DNA from: Ruminococcus sp.
GTDB lineage: Bacteria; Bacillota; Clostridia; Oscillospirales; Ruminococcaceae
NCBI RefSeq assembly: GCF_017464355.1
Contig: NZ_JAFUAG010000041.1
Coordinates: forward strand, 124,001 to 188,000
Direction of reading: 5' to 3'
Length of the DNA: 64,000 bases
The position numbers and the translations under genes were made by a program. A model generated the notes under the pieces. The model ran no database searches, was not told the DNA's origin, and worked only from the letters and a program-made list of their open reading frames with translations. Of this stretch, positions 24,410 to 35,316 are shown piece after piece (positions within the stretch are counted from its first letter, which is position 1; each line of letters starts with the position of its first letter).

Positions 24410-24702
24410 ATGGATCGAATAAATTGGCTTATAGACTGGTATAAGTCCCGATGCAACGGTGACTGGGAACATTGTTACGGTGTGGAGATCACCACTCTTG
24501 ATAACCCTGGCTGGGCTGTTAAGATCGATGTGAGGGAGACTTCCGCTGAGGGAAGACCCTTTGAAAAGATTTTTTTGGACAACGGCGATGATGACTGGTA
24601 CAGCTGTTGGGTGAAGGACGATGTATATTTCACGGCTGCGGAGACCCCGACAAGCTTGAAACTATTATATCGGTCTTCAGAAAATGGTATGAAAGCGAAT
24701 GA
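24410..24702 (+). pseudogene. Imm53-family immunity protein gene with a one-base frameshift
   Basis: Starts directly after the preceding stop codon (TAAATG). The first 73 codons encode WLIDWYKSRCNGDWEH and ITTLDNPGWAVKID, the hallmark of Imm53. At the T run near 24628-24630 the frame breaks; the -1 frame then continues HGCGDPDKLETIISVFRKWY and stops at 24700-24702, which is the expected C-terminus. With one added base the gene would encode 97 residues. If translated as is, the frame runs on into the nitroreductase gene. No toxin gene is nearby. A real mutation or a sequence error are both possible. Confidence 0.75.
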
Positions 24703-24714
24703 AGGAGGTAAACT

Positions 24715-25248
24715 ATGGAATTCCAGAAGCTTGCAGAAGCAAGAAGAAGTGTTAGAAAATATGCTGATAGGGAAGTCACCCGTGAACAGGTGGAGGAAAT
24801 TATCCGCACCGCACAGGAAGCACCCTCCTGGAAAAATCAGCAGACCAGTAAGTATTATATCGTGCTTTCAAAGGAAAAGCGTGAGGCGGTCAGGACGACC
24901 TGTTTCCCCTCTTTCAACGAACAGCGCTCCCTCAATGCCGCACTGGTTGTCACCGCTTTTGAAAAGAACAATGTTGGCTTCAACGAAAACGGCGAGCCTG
25001 TCAATGAACTGGGCAACGGCTGGGGCTGCTATGACCTCGGTCTGCAGAATGCTTACTTTATCCTGAAAGCCAGAGAGCTTGGGCTCGATACCCTCATCAT
25101 GGGCATTCGTGATGCCGATAAGCTCCGCGCCGCACTTGATATCCCCGAGAATGAGGAGATAGGTGCTGTGCTGGCGTTGGGCTATGCCGATGAAGAACCT
25201 AAAAAGCCCCGCCGCCGCGAGCTTGATGATATAGCAAAGTTTTATTGA
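24715..25248 (+). CDS. Nitroreductase family protein
   Basis: 177 residues, an FMN-dependent NAD(P)H oxidoreductase of the small nitroreductase type. Seen: RRSVRKYADREVTREQVEEII with the FMN-phosphate Arg/Ser, APSWKNQQTSKYYIV, and the segment GLDTLIMGIRDADKLRAAL and IGAVLALGYADEEPKKPRR. The natural substrate cannot be told. AAGGAGGTAAACT gives a very strong ribosome site, which overlaps the end of the immunity gene. Confidence 0.88.
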   Translation: MEFQKLAEARRSVRKYADREVTREQVEEIIRTAQEAPSWKNQQTSKYYIVLSKEKREAVRTTCFPSFNEQRSLNAALVVTAFEKNNVGFNENGEPVNELGNGWGCYDLGLQNAYFILKARELGLDTLIMGIRDADKLRAALDIPENEEIGAVLALGYADEEPKKPRRRELDDIAKFY

Positions 25249-25255
25249 TGATGAC

Positions 25256-25284
25256 AAGGTCGGAGATATTTCTCCGACCTTTTG
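25256..25284 (+). terminator. Terminator after nitroreductase gene
   Basis: AAGGTCGGAG (25256-25265) with CTCCGACCTT (25272-25281) and TTT. Confidence 0.85.
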
Positions 25285-25320
25285 CTATCTGAAAATCGGG
25301 TGAAGATTTGGTAAAAACGG

Positions 25321-25349
25321 TTGCATTGAGGGATAAAATGTGCTATACT
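25321..25349 (+). promoter_or_regulatory. Promoter of the cell-wall-binding-repeat protein gene
   Basis: TTGCAT (25321-25326) and TATACT (25344-25349), spacer 17. Confidence 0.65.
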
Positions 25350-25413
25350 AACTTGTAGTGATTTTTTTGACGGCAGTGTCATGTTTATTATTATCGGAAG
25401 GATCTTGGCTTTA

Positions 25414-27669
25414 ATGAGTACCAACGGCATGGAAAACAGATATGTACCCGACAGGACCCGCAGTGTTGCCCGCCGCAGAGGTGCCAGAAATGCGCTTTCG
25501 GCTCTCATCTGCACCGCAGTGATCGGCGTGGGCTTTTCGGGTCATCTTATTTATCAGTCGTACTATTCTGTAGGCTGGCATACCCATGCTGAGGGTACTT
25601 ATTATATTTCCCCCGAAACAGGTGAACGTGTGACAGGCTACCAGATAATCGACAATACCTGCTACCTCTTTGACGATGAGGGCATTATCCTCCCCCCGGG
25701 CTGGCAGGATTTCCGCGGAGATACCTATTACCTCGGCAAGGACAGCACCATTCAGCGGGGAACTATAGAGATAGACGGCGTGAAGTATTACTTCTCCACC
25801 GAGTCGGGCGTCTTCAGGACAGGCCTTGTCAATATCAACGGCGATGAATATTACTTTGATGAACACGGCTTCCCCAGTACAGGTTTTTCGGGAAATTCCT
25901 ACTTCGATGAAAACGGCAAGCAGTACCGCGGCTGGGTAAACGTGGGCGGCTCACAGTATTATTTCAAGAACGACGGCAAAATGGCCGTAGGTTTCTATGA
26001 GATAGAGGGCGAGGTCTACTACTTTGACAGCGACGGTAAAATGGCCTCCGACTGGAAGGTAATTGGCGGAAGAAGATACCTGTTCAACTCCAACGGAGTC
26101 ATGCACCGCGGCTGGATAGAAAAGGACGGCAATTATTATTATGCCGATGACGAAACAGGCGCCTGCGTAACAGGCTTCTATGAGATAGACGGCAACACCT
26201 ACTATTTCGATGATAAGGCTGAAATGGTCAAGAACTGGAAAAAGATAGACGGCAATATGTACCATTTTTCTTCTGACGGTATCATGACCACAGGCTGGTA
26301 CGAGGAAAAGAACTCCAAGTACTATTTTGACGAGAAGGGTGTGGCAGGCAAGGGCTTTGAGCAGATAGGTGAAGATTTCTACTACTTTGATGATGAGTAT
26401 AAGCTTCTTGACGGCTGGCAGACTATCAACGGCCAGAAGTATTACTTCGGCCGCGGCGGTGTAGTAGCCAGCGGCTGGACGGAACTTCCGGGAACAGAAC
26501 TTAAGCCATATACGCAGGAACCTGTGATGCTCAAATATTATTTCTATCCCGAAACTCACGAGGCTGCCTATGGCTGGGCTTCTATCGGCAGTGATTCCGC
26601 CGAGGTCAAGCTGTTCAAAAAGGATATGTCAGACCTGCGTAAGTACAACAAGCTTTCCGATGATGAAAAGCGTGCCCTCACAGGTGAAGACCGTGACCGT
26701 TACCTTGAACTTGAAGAGAAGTATAAGGACGATTCTATCAATAAATTCCAGAAGGAAGTCTATGATAAATTCGGCGGCGATGTGCTGGGCAACTACTATT
26801 TCTACAGCGATAACACCCTGGCCTATGGCTGGATAACCGTGGGCGACTACCGTTTCCACTACGATGAGGAAACAGGCAAGAAATCCACAGGCTGGGCTAC
26901 TATCGAAGGCAAGCGCTATTACTTCGGTGAAACAGGCGCTGCCTGCACAGGCGAGTTCAAGGGCGATGAAGAGAACTATGTCTTCTCCTCAGACGGTGTG
27001 CTGTCTGACGGTATCGTCAAGGTGGACGGTCAGATAAAATATAAAAAGGGCGACGAAGAGTGGCTCAAGGAAGATTTCCATACCGAAGAAAACAAGACCT
27101 ACTATTTCGATGAAAACGGCAATGCAGCCATTGGCTGGTGCGTTATCGAAGACAAGCGCTATTTCTTTGATGAAGAGGGTGTCATGGTCAAGGGTATATA
27201 TACCGATGACAGCGGCACCTATTATCTCAGCCGTAACGGTGCCGAGGAAAACAAGTGGGTCACTGTAGAAAACGGCAAGACCTACTACTTCGGCAACGAT
27301 AACCGTGCCTATAAGGGTTGGAACAAGATAGCGGGCACCGACTTCTATTTCGGCGACGACTGCACTCTGCAGGAGGGCTGGACGACTATCGAGGACAAGC
27401 GCTATTACCTCGAACACGGCGTTATGCTGAGAGGTCCCCTGAATATAAACGGCGAGATGATAAATCTCGGCGAGAACGGTTATGTCACCGAAGGCTGGGT
27501 AAGCTGGAGCGGCAATAAATACTATAACCTTGCGGGCGGCAGGATCGCCACAGGCTGGCAGGAGATAGACGGTAAGCTCTACTATTTCGACTGGCAGGGC
27601 ATCATGCTGACCGATACCGAGGTGGACGGCTATATCCTCGGGGCTGACGGTGCAGCGATCACCGAATGA
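25414..27669 (+). CDS. Cell-surface protein made of cell-wall-binding (choline/glucan-binding type) repeats
   Basis: 751 residues. A basic N-terminus and one hydrophobic segment (about 24-45) act as signal or membrane anchor. The rest is roughly two dozen repeats of about 20 residues of the CW_binding type (pattern GW..I.G..YYF...G.M..G), found in choline- and glucan-binding proteins. A charged helical insert near residues 405-450 (KYNKLSDDEKRALTGEDRDR region) breaks the array. No catalytic domain is present, so it may be an adhesin or wall-binding scaffold. The start is uncertain: ATG 25414 with a distant GGAAGGA, or ATG 25381. Confidence 0.85.
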   Translation: MSTNGMENRYVPDRTRSVARRRGARNALSALICTAVIGVGFSGHLIYQSYYSVGWHTHAEGTYYISPETGERVTGYQIIDNTCYLFDDEGIILPPGWQDFRGDTYYLGKDSTIQRGTIEIDGVKYYFSTESGVFRTGLVNINGDEYYFDEHGFPSTGFSGNSYFDENGKQYRGWVNVGGSQYYFKNDGKMAVGFYEIEGEVYYFDSDGKMASDWKVIGGRRYLFNSNGVMHRGWIEKDGNYYYADDETGACVTGFYEIDGNTYYFDDKAEMVKNWKKIDGNMYHFSSDGIMTTGWYEEKNSKYYFDEKGVAGKGFEQIGEDFYYFDDEYKLLDGWQTINGQKYYFGRGGVVASGWTELPGTELKPYTQEPVMLKYYFYPETHEAAYGWASIGSDSAEVKLFKKDMSDLRKYNKLSDDEKRALTGEDRDRYLELEEKYKDDSINKFQKEVYDKFGGDVLGNYYFYSDNTLAYGWITVGDYRFHYDEETGKKSTGWATIEGKRYYFGETGAACTGEFKGDEENYVFSSDGVLSDGIVKVDGQIKYKKGDEEWLKEDFHTEENKTYYFDENGNAAIGWCVIEDKRYFFDEEGVMVKGIYTDDSGTYYLSRNGAEENKWVTVENGKTYYFGNDNRAYKGWNKIAGTDFYFGDDCTLQEGWTTIEDKRYYLEHGVMLRGPLNINGEMINLGENGYVTEGWVSWSGNKYYNLAGGRIATGWQEIDGKLYYFDWQGIMLTDTEVDGYILGADGAAITE

Positions 27670-27680
27670 TACAAACGATA

Positions 27681-27714
27681 AAACAGCACTTCATCCCCGT
27701 GAAGTGCTGTTTGT
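27681..27714. terminator. Bidirectional terminator between convergent genes
   Basis: AAACAGCACTTCA (27681-27693) with TGAAGTGCTGTTT (27700-27712), between the surface protein gene and dapL. Confidence 0.85.
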
Positions 27715-27717
27715 TTA

Positions 27718-28905
27718 TTATTTATCCAGAAGTTCCAGCAGCCGCCTTGCAGCTTCTTCCGTGTCTTCGGGACTTCCAAAGGTCGAAAACCGCAGGTAGC
27801 CCTCTCCGCATTTGCCGAAGCCTGCCCCGGGTGTGCCGATAATCTGTGCTTCATTCAGCAGCTTGTCAAAAAATTCCCAGCTGCCCATTTTGTCAGGGCA
27901 TTCCAGCCAGATGTAAGGTGCATTCTTTCCACCCGTGTACCATATGCCCAGCTTGTCCAGGGCATTCATCAGCGTGCGGGCATTTTTCTTGTATACCTGA
28001 ATGTTTTCTTTTATCTGACGCTGCCCTTCCTCCGTGAAGACCTCGCAGGCAGCACGCTGTATAATGTAGGAAACACCGTTGGTCTTGGTCGTCCTGTTGC
28101 GTACCCACATCTCGTTGAAGTTCATGCCGCAGCGTACAAGTTCCTTGGGTATCACCGTGTAGCCCAGCCTTGTCCCCGTGAAGCCCGCTGTCTTTGAAAG
28201 CGAGCATATCTCAATGGCACAGGTCCTGGCGCCCTCTATCTCAAATATGGAATGGGGTATGGTCTCATCTTCAATGAAAGCCTCATAGGCCCCGTCAAAA
28301 ATTATCACCGAGTTGTGCGCATTTGCCCAGTCCACCCAGACCTTCAGCTGTTCTCTGCTATACACCGCACCTGTGGGGTTGTTGGGTGAGCATATGTAGA
28401 TAAGCTCTGCATCTGTGTCATCATCAGGCAGAGGCAGAAAACCGTTATCCCTCGAGGACGGCAGGTGGATTATCTCCCGTCCTCCCATGACATTTGCGTC
28501 CACATAAGCGGGATAGGCGGGCTCGATTATCAGTGATCGGTTTGAACGGTCAAACAGGTCAAGTATGTCCCCCAGTTCATCGGAAGCACCGCTGGATATA
28601 AATACCTCCTCATCATCGACCTCCACTCCGCGTCCGCGGTAATATCCCGCCACTGCGCTTCTGAGAAAAGGCGCTCCGCATTCAGGCATATACCCGTTGA
28701 ATGTGGCTGCATCTGCCTGGTCATCGGCCGCCTTGTGAAGCCCCTTTATGACAGCATCGCACAGTGGCAGCGAAACATCTCCTATACCCATGCGGTATAA
28801 ATGCGTATCAGGGTGCTGTGCCAGATATTCCCTGGTCTTCTTTGCAATGTTGTAAAACAGGTAAGAACTTTTCAGGTGTGAATAGTTCATATTAGGTGTC
28901 AGCAT
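27718..28905 (-). CDS. dapL: LL-diaminopimelate aminotransferase
   Basis: 395 residues, class I/II aminotransferase. In one PLP-dependent step it makes LL-diaminopimelate from tetrahydrodipicolinate for lysine and peptidoglycan. Family marks: MNYSHLKSSYLFYNIAKK, YRMGIGDVSLPLCDAV, TFNGYMPECG, SSGASDELGDILDLF, CSPNNPTGAVY, and the PLP lysine in CSLSKTAGFTGTRLGY. AAAGGAGAATAATT precedes ATG; only 2 bases separate it from the purF stop, so it is translated from the same mRNA as pyrG and purF. Confidence 0.92.
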   Translation of the reverse strand: MLTPNMNYSHLKSSYLFYNIAKKTREYLAQHPDTHLYRMGIGDVSLPLCDAVIKGLHKAADDQADAATFNGYMPECGAPFLRSAVAGYYRGRGVEVDDEEVFISSGASDELGDILDLFDRSNRSLIIEPAYPAYVDANVMGGREIIHLPSSRDNGFLPLPDDDTDAELIYICSPNNPTGAVYSREQLKVWVDWANAHNSVIIFDGAYEAFIEDETIPHSIFEIEGARTCAIEICSLSKTAGFTGTRLGYTVIPKELVRCGMNFNEMWVRNRTTKTNGVSYIIQRAACEVFTEEGQRQIKENIQVYKKNARTLMNALDKLGIWYTGGKNAPYIWLECPDKMGSWEFFDKLLNEAQIIGTPGAGFGKCGEGYLRFSTFGSPEDTEEAARRLLELLDK

Positions 28906-28907
28906 AA

Positions 28908-32025
<3,118 letters not shown>

Positions 32026-32038
32026 TACTATATTTTGT

Positions 32039-32067
32039 ATTATACACCAAAAGGAGAAAATTGTCAA
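32039..32067 (-). promoter_or_regulatory. Promoter of the pyrG-purF-dapL operon
   Basis: Minus-strand TTGACA (32067-32062) and TATAAT (32044-32039), spacer 17, perfect consensus. Confidence 0.85.
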
Positions 32068-32140
32068 TCTCGTAGCTCACAAAAATTTGCAACACTTAAC
32101 TTCAAAACTTGCAAAAACTTCACAAAGTTGCATAAACCTA

Positions 32141-32169
32141 TTGACAGGAATGAAATTTTGAGATATAAT
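32141..32169 (+). promoter_or_regulatory. Promoter of the glutamate synthase operon
   Basis: TTGACA (32141-32146) and TATAAT (32164-32169), spacer 17, perfect consensus, divergent from the pyrG promoter. Confidence 0.85.
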
Positions 32170-32189
32170 ACTTGCATGATTTGATAACC

Positions 32190-32207
32190 GTGAGCAATGG
32201 CGTTCAC
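32190..32207 (+). promoter_or_regulatory. Antiterminator-like hairpin with AATGGC hexaloop (glutamate synthase leader)
   Basis: GTGAGC-[AATGGC]-GTTCAC: six pairs including one G-U, hexaloop with A1 and G4. Its loop and 3' arm are the 5' arm of the terminator at 32196-32256, so formation of this hairpin blocks termination. Confidence 0.6.
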
Positions 32208-32256
32208 TTTTTCTGTACTATGGGTGCAGAAGCTGTGGACGCCATTATTTTATTTT
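32196..32256 (+). terminator. Attenuator terminator in the glutamate synthase leader
   Basis: AATGGCGTTCAC (32196-32207) pairs with GTGGACGCCATT (32235-32246), then ATTTTATTTT, ending just before the ribosome site AAGGAG. Confidence 0.75.
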
Positions 32257-32270
32257 AAGGAGAGATACTT

Positions 32271-33362
32271 ATGAAAAGAGAAGGAGAAGTCCGTATCCCG
32301 TCGGGCTGCGCCATAGCGGCCGTTATTTCCCGTGAGGGAAAGGGCATTACGGGTGATGTCATCTACAATGCGATGAAGCCCATGCATGACCGTTCCAACG
32401 GTCTCGGCGGAGGCTTTGCAGCCTATGGCATTTATCCTGAGTACAAAGACTTCTATGCACTGCATATCTTCTTCGACCACCGTTCCACCAGAAAGGAATG
32501 TGAAGCTTTCCTCAAAGAGCACTTTGAGATAGTCAAAAGTGAGATCATTCCCACTCGAAAGCTCCCCGAGATAACCGATGAACCTATCATCTACAGATAT
32601 TTCTGCTCACCTCTGAGATCCATGGTGCTTTCAGAACAGGTCGATGAAGATGAGTTCACTGCCCGCACCGTCATGAAGATCAACACCGAGATGAAAGGTG
32701 CCTACGTTTTCTCCAGCGGCAAGAACATGGGCTGCTTCAAGGCGGTGGGCTACCCCGAGGACGTGGGTCTTTTCTATAAGCTTGAAGAATACGAGGGCTA
32801 CTCCTGGACAGCCCACGGCCGTTATCCGACCAACACCCCCGGCTGGTGGGGCGGCGCTCATCCTTTCTCACTGCTGGACAGCTCCGTGGTGCATAACGGT
32901 GAGATATCCTCCTACGATGCCAACCGCCGATATATCGAGATGTTCGGCTATAAATGCACCCTCCAGACAGATACCGAGGTAATAACCTATATCCTTGACT
33001 ACCTTATCAGGCGGCAGGGGCTTACCCTTGAAGAAGCCGCTTCTGTAATAGCTGCACCTTTCTGGACGACTATCAATAACCTTCCCGAAAAGGAAAAAGA
33101 AAAGCTTACCTACCTGCGCACCGTCTTCCCAAGCCTGCTGATAACAGGGCCGTTCTCCATAGTATACGGCTGGAACGGAGGACTTATGGCGCTCAACGAC
33201 CGACTGAAGCTCCGTTCAATGGTAACGGCCGCCAAGGCTGACCGTGTGTTCATAGCCAGCGAAGAAGCAGCTATCAGGGTCATGGAGCCCGAAGCGGAAA
33301 ACCTGTACGCACCTGCAGGCGGCGAGCCTGTCATAGTCAGAGTAAGAGAGGGGAGATACTGA
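32271..33362 (+). CDS. Glutamate synthase glutaminase subunit (class II amidotransferase, separate protein)
   Basis: 363 residues. Residues from 13 on follow the class II glutaminase pattern, with the likely nucleophile Cys13 in IPSGCAIAAVIS, then DRSNGLGGGFAAYGI, WTAHGRYPTN, AHPFSLLDSSVVHNGEISSY and LQTDTEVITYILDYL. Cys13 is preceded by 12 residues that would have to be removed for a classic N-terminal nucleophile, or the enzyme works without this. It would release ammonia for the synthase subunit encoded next. In usual bacterial GltB this domain is fused. AAGGAGAG precedes ATG. Confidence 0.85.
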   Translation: MKREGEVRIPSGCAIAAVISREGKGITGDVIYNAMKPMHDRSNGLGGGFAAYGIYPEYKDFYALHIFFDHRSTRKECEAFLKEHFEIVKSEIIPTRKLPEITDEPIIYRYFCSPLRSMVLSEQVDEDEFTARTVMKINTEMKGAYVFSSGKNMGCFKAVGYPEDVGLFYKLEEYEGYSWTAHGRYPTNTPGWWGGAHPFSLLDSSVVHNGEISSYDANRRYIEMFGYKCTLQTDTEVITYILDYLIRRQGLTLEEAASVIAAPFWTTINNLPEKEKEKLTYLRTVFPSLLITGPFSIVYGWNGGLMALNDRLKLRSMVTAAKADRVFIASEEAAIRVMEPEAENLYAPAGGEPVIVRVREGRY

Positions 33363-34867
33363 TGAGAGAACAATTTATCTATCCCGAGTTTGAAGTCATC
33401 AGGGATAATAACAGATGTATAAAGTGCGGTGTCTGTCAGCGGCAGTGCGCCAATGAGGTACACCTTTACGATGCCGACTTCGGCGCCATGATATCCGATG
33501 AGACCAAGTGCGTCAACTGTCAGCGCTGCGTTTCGCTCTGTCCCACAAGGGCGCTCAAGATAGTAAAGAGCGACTGCCGCCTTCGTGAAAATGCAAACTG
33601 GTCGGACGAAACTATCAAGGAGGTCTACAAGCAGGCCAACAGCGGCGGTGTGCTGCTTTCCTCCATGGGCAATCCCAAGCCCCTGCCTGTTTACTGGGAC
33701 AAGATACTCATAAACGCTTCACAGGTAACAAATCCTCCCATAGACCCCCTCCGTGAGCCTATGGAGACCCGTGTTACCCTGGGCAAAAAGCCCGATAAGA
33801 TCCGCCGAAATGATAAAGGCGAGATCATCACCGAACTGCCCCCTCAGCTGGAGCTTTCCATGCCCGTCATGTTCTCAGCCATGAGCTACGGTTCTATCAG
33901 TTATAATGCCCATGCATCTCTTGCCCGCGCAGCTACGGAGCTGGGCATCTGCTATAACACAGGCGAGGGCGGCCTCCACGAAGATTTCTACGTTTACGGC
34001 CCCAACACCGTAGTTCAGGTGGCATCGGGACGTTTCGGTGTTCACAAGGATTACTTTGAAGCCGCCGCAGCCGTTGAGATAAAAATGGGTCAGGGCGCAA
34101 AGCCGGGTATCGGCGGACATCTCCCGGGGGCTAAGATAGTCGGTGACGTATCCCGCACTCGTATGATACCCGAGGGCTCCGATGCCATATCTCCAGCACC
34201 TCACCACGATATCTATTCTATCGAAGACCTGCGCCAGCTGGTGTTCTCCCTGAAAGAAGCCACCGAGTACAAAAAGCCCGTCATCGTCAAGGTGGCAGCG
34301 GTGCATAATATAGCTGCCATTGCCAGCGGTATCGCCCGCAGCGGCGCTGATATCATCGCCATTGACGGCTTCCGCGGAGGTACAGGCGCAGCCCCCACCC
34401 GTATCAGGGATAACGTGGGCATTCCTATCGAGCTTGCCCTTGCCGCAGTTGACCAGCGCCTTCGTGACGAGGGCATACGCAACAACGTATCTCTCGTGGT
34501 AGGCGGAAGTGTCCGTTCTGCCGCTGACGTAGTCAAGGCCATTGCCCTTGGCGCAGATGCTGTCTACGTTGCCACCGCAGCCCTGCTGGCACTGGGCTGC
34601 CACCTCTGCCGCACCTGCCAGAGCGGCAAGTGCAACTGGGGCATAGCTACCCAGCGCCCCGACCTGGTAAAGCGCCTTAATCCCGACATCGGTTCTCAGC
34701 GCCTTGTGAACCTGATGAACGCATGGCGCCACGAGATCAAGGAGCTTATGGGCGGCATGGGTATCAACTCTATCGAGAGCCTGCGGGGCAACCGACTCAT
34801 GCTCCGCGGTGTAGGGCTTACCGCAAAGGAACTTGAAATACTTGGCATAGCCCATGCAGGTGAGTAA
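33362..34867 (+). CDS. Glutamate synthase FMN-binding subunit with ferredoxin domain (archaeal type)
   Basis: 501 residues. The N-terminus has two [4Fe-4S] motifs, CIKCGVCQRQC (about 19-29) and CVNCQRCVSLCP (about 50-61). From about 100 the synthase barrel follows: MFSAMSYGSISYNAH, NTGEGGLHEDF, IEIKMGQGAKPGIGGHLPG-type FMN and 2-oxoglutarate site, GFRGGTGAAPTRIRDNVG and VVGGSVRSAADVVKA. LGCHLCRTCQSGKCNWG near 410 binds the [3Fe-4S] cluster. It forms glutamate from 2-oxoglutarate and ammonia. Start overlaps the previous stop (TGATG). Confidence 0.92.
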   Translation: MREQFIYPEFEVIRDNNRCIKCGVCQRQCANEVHLYDADFGAMISDETKCVNCQRCVSLCPTRALKIVKSDCRLRENANWSDETIKEVYKQANSGGVLLSSMGNPKPLPVYWDKILINASQVTNPPIDPLREPMETRVTLGKKPDKIRRNDKGEIITELPPQLELSMPVMFSAMSYGSISYNAHASLARAATELGICYNTGEGGLHEDFYVYGPNTVVQVASGRFGVHKDYFEAAAAVEIKMGQGAKPGIGGHLPGAKIVGDVSRTRMIPEGSDAISPAPHHDIYSIEDLRQLVFSLKEATEYKKPVIVKVAAVHNIAAIASGIARSGADIIAIDGFRGGTGAAPTRIRDNVGIPIELALAAVDQRLRDEGIRNNVSLVVGGSVRSAADVVKAIALGADAVYVATAALLALGCHLCRTCQSGKCNWGIATQRPDLVKRLNPDIGSQRLVNLMNAWRHEIKELMGGMGINSIESLRGNRLMLRGVGLTAKELEILGIAHAGE

Positions 34868-34883
34868 GGGAGGCTTTGTTGAA

Positions 34884-35312
34884 ATGAAAAGAGTATATGT
34901 TAACGAAAAATGGTGTCTTGGGTGCAGGCTCTGCGAATACAACTGTGCCTTTGCAAACTCAGGCCTTGACAGCATGGTCAAGGCGCTGAAAGATAAGCCC
35001 ATATTCCCCCGTGTACATATCGAGGAAGCTGAGGGCATCACCTATGCGGTATCCTGCCGCCACTGCAAGGATCCCCTCTGCGTGAAAAGCTGTATAGCAG
35101 GCGCTATCAGTATACAGGACGGTGTCATTAAGATCGACAAGGAAAAGTGCGTAGGCTGCCTGACCTGTGTGCTTGTCTGTCCCTATGGTGCAGTAGCCGC
35201 AGGCGAAAACGGCGCCGCCCAGAAGTGCGAGCTGTGCCTTGCAAATTCCTGCGGAGAACCTGCCTGTGTGGCAGGCTGTCCAAACAATGCCATAGTTTAT
35301 GAGGAGAGGTGA
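34884..35312 (+). CDS. Four-cluster ferredoxin-type iron-sulfur subunit
   Basis: 142 residues with four cysteine clusters of the HycB/CooF/DmsB kind: CLGCRLCEYNC, CRHCKDPLCVKSC, CVGCLTCVLVC and CELCLANSCGEPACVAGC. It should pass electrons between the flavin oxidoreductase encoded next and the synthase subunit. ATG 34884 follows AGGGAGG; an upstream in-frame ATG at 34854 lies inside the previous gene. Confidence 0.88.
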   Translation: MKRVYVNEKWCLGCRLCEYNCAFANSGLDSMVKALKDKPIFPRVHIEEAEGITYAVSCRHCKDPLCVKSCIAGAISIQDGVIKIDKEKCVGCLTCVLVCPYGAVAAGENGAAQKCELCLANSCGEPACVAGCPNNAIVYEER

Positions 35313-35316
35313 TAAT

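Noticed and set aside
23195-24472. 425-codon antisense frame over the dehydratase-like gene
   Set aside because: Lies wholly opposite a conserved gene with good codon use; translation shows no domain.
24410-25066. 218-residue protein from the immunity start into the nitroreductase gene
   Set aside because: After the frameshift it reads the nitroreductase gene out of frame; only the first part is real.
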